A stretch of 25,937 nucleotides of DNA. Source: CAZPUI01 sp964415525 (GTDB lineage: Bacteria > Acidobacteriota > Holophagae > Holophagales > Holophagaceae). The position numbers and the translations under genes were made by a program. Below the pieces are notes generated by a model. That model saw only the letters and a program-made list of their open reading frames with translations, did not search any database and was not told the origin of the DNA. This document shows, in pieces, positions 1 through 8,392 of this stretch. The stretch covers positions 1 to 25,937 of the forward strand of contig CAYQAS010000063.1 of assembly GCA_964415525.1 (NCBI GenBank), read 5' to 3'. Position 1 is the first letter of the stretch; each line of letters starts with the position of its first letter.

Positions 1-1
1 C

Positions 2-1183
2 CAGTGCGGCCAGTGCATCGCCGTGTGTCCCACCGCCGCCTTCCTCGAGAAGGATCACACCGAGCGTGTGTGGGCTGCCCTCAACAACAAGGGCAAGAAG
101 CACCTCGTGGTCCACACCGCCCCTGCCATCCGCGCCACCATGGGCGAGGAATTCGGTCTGCCCGTGGGCACGCCCGTGACCGGAAAGCTCGTGACGGCCC
201 TGCGTCGTCTCGGCTTCGACCAGGTCTTCGACACCAACTTCACCGCCGACCTCACGATCATCGAAGAGGCCACGGAATTCCTGAAGCGCATGGGTGGTGC
301 AGGGCCGCTGCCGCTGCTCACCAGCTGCAGCCCGGGCTGGGTCAACTTCGTGGAGAAGTTCTACCCGGAGATGATCCCCTACACCTCCACCTGCAAGTCC
401 CCGATGCAGATGATGAGCACGCTCATCAAGACCTACTACGCTGAAAAGAAGGGCATCGACCCCAAGGACATCTTCGTTGTCGCGATCATGCCCTGCGTCG
501 CCAAGAAATTCGAGGGTGAGCGCGAAGAGCACTCCCTGGCCGATGGCAGCCTGACCACTGATGCCGTGCTCACCACCCGTGAGCTGGCCTGGATGATCAA
601 GTCCTACGGCATCGACTTCACCCACCTGCCGGACGGTGAGTATGACCGCCCCCTGGGTGTGTCCTCCGGCGCCGCCGACATCTTCGGCGCCACCGGTGGC
701 GTGATGGAAGCCGCACTGCGCACCGCGGCGGTGAAGCTCACCGGCGAGGAACTCGGCCCCCTCAACTTCGAGGAAGTCCGCGGTGTCACCGGCCTCAAGG
801 AAGCCACCATCAAGATCGAGGACCTCGAAGTCCGCGTCGCGGTTGCCAACGGCCTCACCAATGCCAAGCACCTCCTCGAAGCGATCAAGAAGGGCGAGAA
901 GACATACCACCTCGTCGAGATCATGGCCTGCCCCGGCGGCTGCATCATGGGCGGCGGTCAGCCCTACCCGCCCATGGAATACGAAGTACTCGACCCCGAA
1001 ATGTCCAAGATGCGCGCCCGCGCCCTCTACGACATCGACGGCCACAAGCAGCTGCGGCGCTCCCATGAGAACCCCTCGATCATCAAGCTCTACGCCGAGT
1101 ATCTGGGCGAGCCGAACGGCGAAAAGGCCCACGATCTGCTGCACACCCATTACGAAGCCCGTATGCCCCGGGGGATCCGATGA
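2..1183 (+). CDS. hydA: [FeFe]-hydrogenase catalytic subunit (HydA/HndD type), 5' end missing
   Basis: Partial gene: 393 codons are visible and the N-terminus lies before the window. The catalytic subunit carries the H-cluster for reversible H2 formation. The first visible residues, CGQCIAVCP, are the end of a [4Fe-4S] ferredoxin-type site. The three H-cluster signatures follow: L1 TSCSPGW (nt 320-340), L2 MPCVAKKFE (488-514) and L3 with ACPGGC followed by GGGQP (about 922-963). The last 60 or so residues match the small-subunit domain that is fused at the C-terminus in HndD-type enzymes. L1 has Ser where textbook monomeric enzymes have a second Cys (TSCCPGW); I recall this variant from NAD(P)-linked or bifurcating enzymes but did not check it. 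The stop overlaps the next start by 4 nt (ATGA), so the NuoE-like partner is translationally coupled. Together they indicate a multi-subunit NAD(P)H/ferredoxin-linked hydrogenase. A flavin subunit (HydB/NuoF-like) would be expected upstream, outside the window. Confidence 0.93.
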   Translation, partial: QCGQCIAVCPTAAFLEKDHTERVWAALNNKGKKHLVVHTAPAIRATMGEEFGLPVGTPVTGKLVTALRRLGFDQVFDTNFTADLTIIEEATEFLKRMGGAGPLPLLTSCSPGWVNFVEKFYPEMIPYTSTCKSPMQMMSTLIKTYYAEKKGIDPKDIFVVAIMPCVAKKFEGEREEHSLADGSLTTDAVLTTRELAWMIKSYGIDFTHLPDGEYDRPLGVSSGAADIFGATGGVMEAALRTAAVKLTGEELGPLNFEEVRGVTGLKEATIKIEDLEVRVAVANGLTNAKHLLEAIKKGEKTYHLVEIMACPGGCIMGGGQPYPPMEYEVLDPEMSKMRARALYDIDGHKQLRRSHENPSIIKLYAEYLGEPNGEKAHDLLHTHYEARMPRGIR

Positions 1184-1728
1184 GCTGCGCCTGCAAGAAC
1201 ACTGACAACTGGGCGGAAGTCGAAGCCAATGCCAAGACCCTGCTGCCCCAGGAGATCGTCTCCTTCATCGAGGAGAACCGGAAGCTGGAGCGCGCCGAGA
1301 GCCAGCTGATCGCCACGCTGCACATGGTCCAGCATCACTTTGGCTACCTGAGCAAGGAATCGATGTATGGCGTTTCCCAGCTCGCACAGATTCCCTACGC
1401 CAAGGTCACCGGCGTGGCGACTTTTTACCACTTTTTCCGGCTGCAGCCGCGCGGCAAGCACATCATCAATGTGTGCATGGGCACCGCCTGCTATGTGAAG
1501 GGTGCCGATAAGCTCAGCCAGCGCCTCATGGACGAACTGGGCATCCACTTTGGTGAGACCACCAAGGACGGCATGTTCTCCCTGGAGAGCAGCCGCTGCC
1601 TCGGCACCTGCGGTCTGGCTCCCGTGGTGATGGTGGACGACGAGGTCTACGGCCCCGTTACCCCCGCCGAGATCGGCGTCATCCTCGACAAATACACGAA
1701 GAAGCCGAAGGCAACCGCCAAGGTCTAA
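1180..1728 (+). CDS. hydC: NuoE/HydC-like [2Fe-2S] subunit of the hydrogenase
   Basis: 182-residue protein of the 24-kDa subunit family (NuoE, HndA, HydC). It binds one thioredoxin-like-fold [2Fe-2S] cluster and passes electrons between the flavin subunit and the catalytic subunit. The four ligands are visible as C-x4-C in VCMGTAC and C-x3-C in RCLGTCGLAP. The N-terminal helical region (residues about 20-90, ending ATFYHFF) is typical of the family. The ATG overlaps the hydA stop by 4 nt. In many organisms the order is hydC-hydB-hydA; here the NuoE-like gene follows hydA and appears to be last in the operon, because a hairpin terminator comes 16 nt after its stop. The short Lys-rich tail is unremarkable. 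A NuoE of respiratory complex I is unlikely because of the coupling to hydA. Confidence 0.9.
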   Translation: MSCACKNTDNWAEVEANAKTLLPQEIVSFIEENRKLERAESQLIATLHMVQHHFGYLSKESMYGVSQLAQIPYAKVTGVATFYHFFRLQPRGKHIINVCMGTACYVKGADKLSQRLMDELGIHFGETTKDGMFSLESSRCLGTCGLAPVVMVDDEVYGPVTPAEIGVILDKYTKKPKATAKV

Positions 1729-1743
1729 TTCAGGGTTTCCGCA

Positions 1744-1777
1744 TACAAGCCGCCCGGTTCTTTCCGGGCGGTTTGTA
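1744..1777 (+). terminator. Hairpin terminator after the hydrogenase genes
   Basis: 14-bp stem (1744-1757 with 1764-1777, one G-T wobble) with loop TTCTTT, starting 16 nt after the hydC stop. It lacks a clean T-run on the + strand (only pyrimidine-rich sequence 10 nt later), so termination efficiency is uncertain. Confidence 0.6.
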
Positions 1778-1840
1778 CGTACCTATTCTCTTTGGCAGAT
1801 ACAAGCTTATGCATGACATGGGGAAGCCGATGGGAAGGTC

Positions 1841-2206
1841 ATGCCACGTGTCCTGGTACTCGATGACAGCGCATTCCAGCGGTCTTTCGTCCGCGGGCAT
1901 CTGGAGCGGGCCGGGTTCGAGGTCGAGGATTTCGAGCCCCTGTCCTCCCTTGAGGTGTTTGCCAGGGTCAAGGAGTGGACCCCGGATCTGGTCCTTACCG
2001 ACTTCAATATGCCGATGCTCGATGGGCTCGATGTCGTGCGCATGGTCAGGCGCGTGGCCAGCAACCTGCCGGTGCTGGTGTTGACCTCCATCCGGGATGA
2101 AAAGCGGGATGCGAAGCTCCGCACGGCCGGGCTCGTGGAAATCCTCCACAAGCCGCAACCCGGAGAAACCGTGGTGGAAAGGGTCCAGAGCCTCCTCCCA
2201 TCCTGA
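1841..2206 (+). CDS. Single-domain response regulator (CheY-like receiver)
   Basis: 121-residue stand-alone receiver domain. The acidic pair is D8-D9, the phospho-acceptor is D54 (in LTDFNMP), the switch Thr is T82 (in VLTS) and the conserved Lys is K104 (in HKP). It therefore has all residues needed for phosphorylation and has no output domain. The start is the only in-frame ATG before the domain; GGGAAGG sits just 2-3 nt upstream, an unusually short spacing. No histidine kinase is nearby. The next gene, 59 nt on in the same direction, encodes a PAS-GGDEF diguanylate cyclase, so the two may act in one pathway, but the partner cannot be read from sequence. Confidence 0.9.
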   Translation: MPRVLVLDDSAFQRSFVRGHLERAGFEVEDFEPLSSLEVFARVKEWTPDLVLTDFNMPMLDGLDVVRMVRRVASNLPVLVLTSIRDEKRDAKLRTAGLVEILHKPQPGETVVERVQSLLPS

Positions 2207-2265
2207 ACCTGATTCCGGCCCTGCGATTGTTGACTTCCCGCATTTCCGGCCGATACGCCAGGATC

Positions 2266-3744
2266 ATGGATCCCCGAACAGAACTCGCGATTCTCAACCA
2301 TCTGTCGACGGGCCACTGCGTGCTCTCGGCGGAAGGCATCATCCTCTTCTGGAATCACACACTGGAGGTCTGGACCGGGCGTCCGTCCCATCAGATTGTT
2401 GGGCAGCCGCTTTTCGAGGTCTTTCCGAACCTCCAGGAACCCCGCATCAGGCAGCGCCTGGAGCAGTCCCTGGCTCAGGGAACACCCACGGTGTTCAGCC
2501 ACCACCTCGCCCCCCAGTTCTTCCCGGCCACTCGATTGAGCGGCACCGAGCGCATCCAGAACACGACGATGGACGTGATCGACCCCGATGCTGAAGGCCT
2601 CCGCCGCATGCTGATCACGGTCACCGAGGTCACGGATCAGGTGCAGCGGGAGGATCGGGTGCGGGCCGCCAAGGCACAGGCAGACGAGGAGAACCGCCAG
2701 CGCAAGGTGAGCGAAGAGCGGTTTCGTGTGCTGGTGGAACTCACCAGCGATGCCATCTTTGTCGCAGATGCCCAGGGGGTCATCAGCGACTGCAATTCGG
2801 CGGCAGGCCTCCTCTTTCTTCGAGCCTGGGATGAATTCGAAGGTACGGACTTGCGCGCCGTCTTCTCCCCCCAGACGTCGCAAGTCATCCAGCACCTGCT
2901 GGACGGTGCCGATGCCGAGCGGGCGGATGTGGCGTGTCTGCGCGCCGATGGCACGAGTTTCCCTGCGGAGCTCAGTGCCCGCTGGTTCCAGACGGGCTTT
3001 CAGCGGCACATCGTGGCCTACGTTCACGATCTGACCCTCCAGAAGCGGGCCGAGGAGGCGCTCCGGAAGGCCAACGAGGCACTGGAGAACCTGAGTTTCA
3101 CGGACCCCCTCACCGGGCTTCGAAACCGTCGGTTCTTTGAGGCCTACATCCGCGGTGATGCCGAAAAGTGCGTGCGGGCGCATGTCGATCAGGATCCGAA
3201 CCCTCGCAAGGAAATCCTCTTCTTCATGGTGGATCTCGATCACTTCAAGCGAGTCAACGATACCTACGGCCATCCCGCAGGGGATGCGGTGCTGCAGCAA
3301 CTGGCGGGCATCCTCACCACCGCCATGCGCCAGACCGACTTAGTGGTCCGGTGGGGTGGCGAGGAGTTCCTGCTGGTGGCCCGGGACGCGAGCCGCGCGG
3401 AAGGGCCGGTGATTGCCGAACGGGTTCGCCGAGGCGTCGAACAACATCTCTTCGATCTGGGCACGGGAGAAATACTCCGACTCACCTGCAGCATCGGCTA
3501 CGGTGTGTTTCCGCTCCTGCCGGAACGGCCGAAGGATCACACCCCTGCCGACGTCATCGCACTGGCTGACCACGCGCTCTACGCCACCAAACGAAGTGGG
3601 CGCAACGGTTGGGTGGGGCTGGAGACGCTGGCTGCAGCGCCCCACGACCTCAAACTCGCAGAATTGCTGGGGGACATTCCCGGATTCGTGGATGCCGGTG
3701 CGCTCAAGCTCAGCAGCAACCTGGACCCAGTGTCCTGGGTTTGA
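2266..3744 (+). CDS. PAS-PAS-GGDEF diguanylate cyclase
   Basis: 492-residue soluble protein predicted to make cyclic di-GMP from two GTP. A first PAS-like domain spans residues about 8-125. A basic/acidic helix (128-150) leads to a second PAS domain (about 150-260), followed by a short coiled coil (258-277) and the GGDEF domain (about 277-450). The catalytic motif is intact as GGEEF (364-368). The product-inhibition I-site RQTD (355-358) lies exactly five residues upstream, so allosteric feedback is expected. There is no EAL or HD-GYP domain and no transmembrane segment. The frame opens earlier at TTG 2227, but ATG 2266, with AGGA just upstream, gives a cleaner PAS N-terminus and was chosen. 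The PAS ligand is unknown. It probably works with the preceding receiver protein. Confidence 0.9.
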   Translation: MDPRTELAILNHLSTGHCVLSAEGIILFWNHTLEVWTGRPSHQIVGQPLFEVFPNLQEPRIRQRLEQSLAQGTPTVFSHHLAPQFFPATRLSGTERIQNTTMDVIDPDAEGLRRMLITVTEVTDQVQREDRVRAAKAQADEENRQRKVSEERFRVLVELTSDAIFVADAQGVISDCNSAAGLLFLRAWDEFEGTDLRAVFSPQTSQVIQHLLDGADAERADVACLRADGTSFPAELSARWFQTGFQRHIVAYVHDLTLQKRAEEALRKANEALENLSFTDPLTGLRNRRFFEAYIRGDAEKCVRAHVDQDPNPRKEILFFMVDLDHFKRVNDTYGHPAGDAVLQQLAGILTTAMRQTDLVVRWGGEEFLLVARDASRAEGPVIAERVRRGVEQHLFDLGTGEILRLTCSIGYGVFPLLPERPKDHTPADVIALADHALYATKRSGRNGWVGLETLAAAPHDLKLAELLGDIPGFVDAGALKLSSNLDPVSWV

Positions 3745-3894
3745 CGCTTAGAAGAAGTTGCGTTCATCGGATCGGCTCCGCCGTCCGCGCTTTCGAAGGC
3801 AACCTATGCGGGAAGGGGGCCTTGGGTCGATTCCCCAGTTCCCGATTCACGCGCTGAGCTGCCGCACCCCGCTGTTTCCGAATGCCGATTCGTT

Positions 3895-4938
3895 TCAGAC
3901 CGGCGGGCGGTTCGCATTGAGGATTTGCCCCGCCACCGCGGAGATCCGAGCCAAGGCTTCGGGAACCGCATCCGTCGGCAGGTCGCGGTGCGTGATGAAG
4001 CGGATGCTGGATCCCACCGGTAGGGCCCGGATGCCGATCTCTTCCAGGGTTTCCAGGGCCGCTGAGATCTCGGGGACCGGCACCAGCAAGATGTTGGTCT
4101 CAGGCTTGGTGAGCTGGAAACCCAGCGCCAGCAGCCCCTCCGCCAACTGACCGGCCTTGGCGTGATCCTCCGCCAGACTTGGAAAGTGCTCCAGAGCGAC
4201 CAGTCCCGCTGCACCCATGACGCCCCCCTGGCGCACGCCACCTCCGAGCATCTTGCGCACGCGGCGGGCGGACTCGATGAAATCCCTGCTGCCGCAGAGC
4301 ACGGAGCCCATGGGGGCGCCGAGTCCCTTGCTGAGGCAGAGGCTGACGGAATCCGCGCCCCAAGTCAGTTCTGAGAGGCTGACACCGAGGGCCACGGCGG
4401 CGTGCCAGAGGCGGGCGCCATCCAGGTGGACCCGGAGACCCTTCTCCTGCGCCGCGGATCCCGGGGCCCGTGGCTCCGCTCCCGTCGGCACGGAGCCGCC
4501 CGCGAAGTTGTGGGTGTCCTCCAGGCAGAGCAGGGTGGGGTGCGGGGTGTAGTAGGGGCCGGGACTACCGGCCGCCTTCCAGACCTGGAAGGGCGTGGGC
4601 TTACCGGGGCCGCCTTCCCAGGGCAGGGCTTCAGGCATGCCTCCTGCCAGCCAAGCGGCCGTGCCGATCTCACTGCCCAGGACATGGGCCGCCACTGGCG
4701 CCAGGAATCGATCGCCGCGCTGAAGATGGATCATCAGCGCGGTGAGGTTCGCCATACAGCCGGTGGGTGTCCAGAGGGCCGCTTCCTTGCCTGCCAGCTC
4801 GGCCACCCGTCGTTCGAGGCGATCCAGGGTCGGATCCCGTTCCAGGACGTCATCGGCGACCTCCGCCTCAGCCATCGCTCGGCGCATGGCCTCGGAGGGA
4901 ACGGTGACCGTATCCGAACGGAAATCGATGGCACGCAT
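3895..4938 (-). CDS. ltaE: Low-specificity L-threonine aldolase (PLP enzyme)
   Basis: 347-residue fold-type I PLP enzyme of the beta-eliminating lyase/threonine aldolase family. It cleaves L-threonine or L-allo-threonine to glycine and acetaldehyde. The N-terminus RSDTVTVPSEAMRRAM is a family hallmark. The PLP-stacking His is H85, HLDGAR (171-176) carries the PLP-nitrogen Asp D173, and LCLSKGLGAPMG (200-211) carries the Schiff-base lysine K204. The length is normal. The ATG at 4938 has AGGAG 6 nt upstream; the frame stays open far upstream but that part does not look like protein. It is a single transcription unit flanked by non-coding DNA and lies against the direction of its neighbours. A role in glycine supply or threonine breakdown is likely. 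Confidence 0.92.
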   Translation of the reverse strand: MRAIDFRSDTVTVPSEAMRRAMAEAEVADDVLERDPTLDRLERRVAELAGKEAALWTPTGCMANLTALMIHLQRGDRFLAPVAAHVLGSEIGTAAWLAGGMPEALPWEGGPGKPTPFQVWKAAGSPGPYYTPHPTLLCLEDTHNFAGGSVPTGAEPRAPGSAAQEKGLRVHLDGARLWHAAVALGVSLSELTWGADSVSLCLSKGLGAPMGSVLCGSRDFIESARRVRKMLGGGVRQGGVMGAAGLVALEHFPSLAEDHAKAGQLAEGLLALGFQLTKPETNILLVPVPEISAALETLEEIGIRALPVGSSIRFITHRDLPTDAVPEALARISAVAGQILNANRPPV

Positions 4939-5369
4939 GATGACTCCTGGGACCCAAGGCATGGTCCCACCGACGCGGGGGGAGGGCCAGGCGCGATCCG
5001 CTAGGTTGCTGACCCACCGTGTTCCGGTGGGCAAGCGCTCGCCCTTCATCTGTAGGCCCAGATCCCTGCGCCTCGAACCCGCCTCAAGGGGAGTGCAAGT
5101 GCCAACCGTCTGCCGGTCAGCGGGGGACGATCCGGACGCGCTCTGCGATGGTGTTGCGCAGCGATTCGCGTCGTTTATCGTGGAGAACCTGGGAATGTCT
5201 CGACCAAGGGCCTCACCGGAAATGAATGGGCGACCGGATACTCCAGAAATGGCTTTCGGCATGGGGCTTACGGGAAACCGTTCGGTTGGATGCCCATGCA
5301 TCAAGAGAACCACGAACCCGCGCGCCGGTTGAACCATTCGCCTCTGGCACACTGTTTTGCGGAGGAATC
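4939..5369. other. Non-coding region between divergent ltaE and uppP
   Basis: 431 bases that must hold the promoters of both flanking genes. I see no convincing -35/-10 pair. The only clear structure is a 7-bp hairpin (CCCACCG 5013-5019 with CGGTGGG 5025-5031, 5-nt loop) about 75 nt upstream of the ltaE start. Open frames across this region do not look like protein. Confidence 0.5.
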
Positions 5370-6206
5370 ATGAATCTGTTGCACGCCATCCTGCTCGGGC
5401 TCGTCCAGGGATTGACGGAGTTCCTGCCGGTCTCCAGCACCGCGCACCTGACCATCGCGGAAAACCTGATGTTGGGACGTTCGATGCCCCTCGCCTTCGA
5501 TGTGCTGCTGCATGTCGGTACGCTCGTGGCATTGCTCGTCTACTTCCGGCGGGAGTGGGCGTCCGTAGTGAAGGGCATCGTGGGGGGGGATCCCGAGGGC
5601 CGTCGCCTGGGCATCCTGCTCTTTCTGGCGATGATTCCCACGGGCGTGCTGGGAATGGCGACCAAAATGCTCAAGGAGCAGCAGAAGGGGCATCTGTGGA
5701 TCTATGGCGTGTTCCTGCTGGTGACGGCCGCCCTCCTCTGGACCGCCAATGCCTGGGCAATGCGCAAGCAGGGGCGGGAGTTTCGGGACATCCGCACGGT
5801 CGATGCCCTCGCCATCGGCGCGATACAGGGATTGGGGGGCGGCTTCGGCCTCTCCCGGAGCGGTTCCACGATCTCCGTGGGCGTCTTCATGGGACTGAAA
5901 CTGCCGGTCGCCACGCGCTTCAGCTTTCTCCTGGGCGCGCCGACCATCGCCGCTGCGGCATTGGTGGAAGGGCGGCATCTCGTGAAGCCGCTGCTCAAGG
6001 GGCTGCCCCTTGGACCCGAGATGGCCTTTCCGGTAGGCTCCCTGAACCCAGGGCTGCTCTGCATCGTGGGAGTGCTCACCGCCGGGATTGCGGGCTATGC
6101 CGCCATCGGGCTGCTCGACCGGTTCACGCAAACGCCTCGCCTGCGTCCCTTCGCCATCTACTGCGCCCTCGCGGGATTGGCGGTGCTGGCCTACGGCCTC
6201 CGCTGA
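5370..6206 (+). CDS. uppP: Undecaprenyl-diphosphatase (UppP/BacA)
   Basis: 278-residue integral membrane protein with about eight hydrophobic segments. It dephosphorylates undecaprenyl diphosphate to regenerate the lipid carrier for peptidoglycan and other surface polymers, and confers bacitracin tolerance. The signature QGLTEFLPVSSTAH lies at residues about 12-25, and the second active-site motif appears as GLSRSGSTIS (family consensus PGxSRSG, with Leu here before SRSG). The length is typical. ATG 5370 has GGAGGA at 5361-5366; the open frame reaches back to 5226, but that extension is polar and has no family match. The gene appears single, 108 nt before an ABC exporter. Confidence 0.93.
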   Translation: MNLLHAILLGLVQGLTEFLPVSSTAHLTIAENLMLGRSMPLAFDVLLHVGTLVALLVYFRREWASVVKGIVGGDPEGRRLGILLFLAMIPTGVLGMATKMLKEQQKGHLWIYGVFLLVTAALLWTANAWAMRKQGREFRDIRTVDALAIGAIQGLGGGFGLSRSGSTISVGVFMGLKLPVATRFSFLLGAPTIAAAALVEGRHLVKPLLKGLPLGPEMAFPVGSLNPGLLCIVGVLTAGIAGYAAIGLLDRFTQTPRLRPFAIYCALAGLAVLAYGLR

Positions 6207-6314
6207 TCCGCTGACCTTCGCCATTCGTCGAGTGCCGCATCCCCTTGATCGGGGGGCTCGAGATTGGCTGGGGGTGCACCCCTAGACTCATTTGAGACCA
6301 CGAAGGAGGCACGC

Positions 6315-7079
6315 TTGATCGAAATCCGGGATGTCCACAAGCGATTCCATGTCAAGGACAAGAAGACACGCACCAAGCGCACCATCGAAGCCGTGCGGGG
6401 GCTGCGTCTCGAAGTGCACCCCGGCGAGATCTACGGCCTGCTGGGCCCCAACGGTGCCGGCAAGACCACGACCCTGCGCATGATCGCGGGGCTGCTGAAG
6501 CCCGATGAGGGGCAGGTGATCGTCTGTGGCCACGACACGCTCCTGACGCCTGAGAAGGCGCGGGCAGCCGTGGGCTACCTGAGCACGGACCTTGGGGTCT
6601 ATGTGCGCTTCACGCCTCGCGAACTGCTGCGCCTCTTCGGCGAGTTTCAGGGCGTGGAAGCCAAAGTCGCCGAACGACGCGCCATGCACCTGCTGGAGAA
6701 GATGGATCTCACTGCCTTTGCGGACGTGAAGATGGAAGGCTTCTCCAGCGGCCAGAAGCAGAAGGTGTCCATCGCCCGGGCGCTGCTTCACGATCCCAAG
6801 GTTGTGATCTTTGATGAGCCGACGACGGGCCTCGATGTGCTCACCGCCAAGACCGTGCTGGATCTGCTGCGCATCATGCGCTCCGAGGGGCGCACCGTGA
6901 TCGTCAGCACCCACGTGATGCCCATGGTGGAGGAGATCTGCGACCGCGTCGGCATCATCTTCGACGGGAAGCTTCACGGGGACGCGCCGCCGCGCCAGAT
7001 CCTCCAGGAGCGGGGCGTGAAGACACTCGACGAGGTCTTCTTCCAACTGGCCGCGGAAACCGTCGGGGGTGAACAGTGA
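6315..7079 (+). CDS. natA: ABC transporter ATP-binding protein (NatA type)
   Basis: 254-residue ATPase of an ABC-2 exporter. It has Walker A GPNGAGKTT (44-52), the signature FSSGQKQKVSIARA, Walker B VVIFDEPTTGLD and the switch His in STHVMP. The closest family I recognise is the NatA/CcmA-like ATPases. The start is taken as TTG 6315 because AAGGAGG (6303-6309) sits 5 nt before it and translation from there begins directly with IEIRDVHKRF; another TTG at 6264 lacks a ribosome site. The stop overlaps the permease start by 4 nt (GTGA), indicating coupled synthesis of the pair. Na+ export as in Bacillus NatAB is possible, but the substrate cannot be told from sequence. Confidence 0.9.
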   Translation: MIEIRDVHKRFHVKDKKTRTKRTIEAVRGLRLEVHPGEIYGLLGPNGAGKTTTLRMIAGLLKPDEGQVIVCGHDTLLTPEKARAAVGYLSTDLGVYVRFTPRELLRLFGEFQGVEAKVAERRAMHLLEKMDLTAFADVKMEGFSSGQKQKVSIARALLHDPKVVIFDEPTTGLDVLTAKTVLDLLRIMRSEGRTVIVSTHVMPMVEEICDRVGIIFDGKLHGDAPPRQILQERGVKTLDEVFFQLAAETVGGEQ

Positions 7080-8308
7080 GAGGCGCATTCCTGATCTTCA
7101 AGAAGGAGATGCTGGAGCTCATCAAGGATCGGAAGACGCTGTTCTTCACCCTGGTGCTGCCCATCCTGATCTATCCCACGATCTTCATCATGATGGGCAA
7201 GATGGCCCAGCGCGATGCCCAGTCCCGAGAAGGGCAACCCAGCCGCATCGTGCTCGTGGACCCCGGCAGTGTGCTGAAGCCGGCCCTGGCTGGACAGACC
7301 AAGAAGTTCACCCTGGTGGATGAGCCCTTTGCCAAGGCGACCCAGTCGATCCGCGACCGCAAGCTGGACCTGATCGTGGAAGTGGAGGCGGATGCCTCCG
7401 CGAAGCTCACGGGTCAGCGGACCTTCGAGGTGAAGGTCCACGTGGATCCCAGCGAGGATGCTTCCTCCCTGGCCAACAAGCGCCTGAAGGAAGTCCTCAA
7501 GGCGCAGGACGAGAGCTGGGTGAAGACCCGTCTTGAGGCGCTGACGAAGGCCGGAGCCACACTGGAAACCGCCCGTCCCACGAAGATCCAGACGGTCGAG
7601 GTGGGCGACATGGGTCGCTTCGCCGCCAAGATGCTCGGCAGCATCATCCCGTTCATCCTCGTGCTGATGATGATGGTGGGCTCCATGCAGCAGGGCATCT
7701 ACGCCACCGCGGGTGAGCGGGAGCGGGGCACCCTGCAGACGCTGCTGGCCACGAGTCTGCCGCGCACGCAGATCATCCTGGGCAAGCTGCTCTACATCTT
7801 CACCATCGGGATCATCACGACGATGGCGAACCTCGCGAGCATGTCTATCACCCTGGTGACCCTGGCCTCCTCCATGGCCAAGGAGGGCTCGGGCGTGGCC
7901 AGTAAGTCTGCCGCCCTTGCGGGTCTCAGCACCCTCACGGATCCTGCCAACATCATGATGGCGTTTCTCTTGCTGGTGCCCCTGGGCCTCTTCTTCTCGA
8001 ACGTGATCCTATTCGTCGGCATCCAGGCCAAGAACAGCCAGGAGGCGGGCACCGCCATCATGCCGTTCATGTTCGCCGTGATGCTGCTGGGTTACTTCAG
8101 CATCGCTCCCGGTGCCGAGAAGATGGCGATGATGACCTATGTGCCGATCGTGAATGTGAGCCTGGCGCTCCGCAAGATCATTGGCGGTCAGTTCGTCGCT
8201 GTTGAATACATCATCACTTTCCTCATGACCGTGGGCCTTGCGGGGGTGATGTCGGCCCTCTCCGTGCGGCGGCTCAACCAGGATGAAGTGATCTTCAAGA
8301 ACAGCTGA
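7076..8308 (+). CDS. natB: ABC-2 type permease (NatB type)
   Basis: 410-residue membrane subunit matching the upstream ATPase. The N-terminus (KKEMLELIKDRKTL, then a hydrophobic segment around residues 20-40) is the classic start of ABC-2/NatB permeases. It is followed by a large hydrophilic, presumably extracytoplasmic, domain (about 45-180) and a C-terminal bundle of about five or six membrane helices (about 190-400) containing GERERGTLQTLLATSLPR, the conserved cytoplasmic loop. The start codon is GTG, overlapping the natA stop. The gene ends 12 nt before a strong hairpin. Its direct role is to form the membrane path of an exporter; the substrate is unknown (Na+, drug or lipid are all possible). 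Confidence 0.88.
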   Translation: MRGAFLIFKKEMLELIKDRKTLFFTLVLPILIYPTIFIMMGKMAQRDAQSREGQPSRIVLVDPGSVLKPALAGQTKKFTLVDEPFAKATQSIRDRKLDLIVEVEADASAKLTGQRTFEVKVHVDPSEDASSLANKRLKEVLKAQDESWVKTRLEALTKAGATLETARPTKIQTVEVGDMGRFAAKMLGSIIPFILVLMMMVGSMQQGIYATAGERERGTLQTLLATSLPRTQIILGKLLYIFTIGIITTMANLASMSITLVTLASSMAKEGSGVASKSAALAGLSTLTDPANIMMAFLLLVPLGLFFSNVILFVGIQAKNSQEAGTAIMPFMFAVMLLGYFSIAPGAEKMAMMTYVPIVNVSLALRKIIGGQFVAVEYIITFLMTVGLAGVMSALSVRRLNQDEVIFKNS

Positions 8309-8320
8309 GCCTGACCCCGA

Positions 8321-8353
8321 GAAAGCGGCGCCGCCCGACGCGGCGCCGCTTTC
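8321..8353 (+). terminator. Perfect 13-bp hairpin after natB
   Basis: GAAAGCGGCGCCG (8321-8333) pairs without mismatch with 8341-8353 across a 7-nt loop. The stem is GC-rich with AAA/TTT at its base, but no further T-run follows. It lies between natB and the next gene's ribosome site and so may separate the two units. Confidence 0.65.
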
Positions 8354-8392
8354 GTGCATAATGAGCATTCTCCTGTGACACGAGGAACACGC

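Noticed and set aside
3820..3850. tRNA T-arm-like sequence (GGGTCGATTCCCC)
   Set aside because: The T-loop lacks the TTCGA pattern and no acceptor, D or anticodon arms can be placed around it.
4939..5352. N-terminal extension of the threonine aldolase frame back to 5352
   Set aside because: The frame is open, but the ATG at 4938 has AGGAG and starts at the normal family N-terminus; the extension has no domain character.
5345..5360. Sigma-54-like -24/-12 promoter (TGGCAC...TTGC) before uppP
   Set aside because: The distance between the GG and GC elements is one base too long, and the implied start would fall around or inside the uppP start codon, downstream of its ribosome site.
6241..6282. 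Terminator of uppP (CCCC-TTGATC-GGGG) and palindrome GGGGTGCACCCC
   Set aside because: The stem is only 4 bp with no T-run, and the 12-bp palindrome at 6271-6282 has no loop or context supporting a terminator; too weak to annotate.
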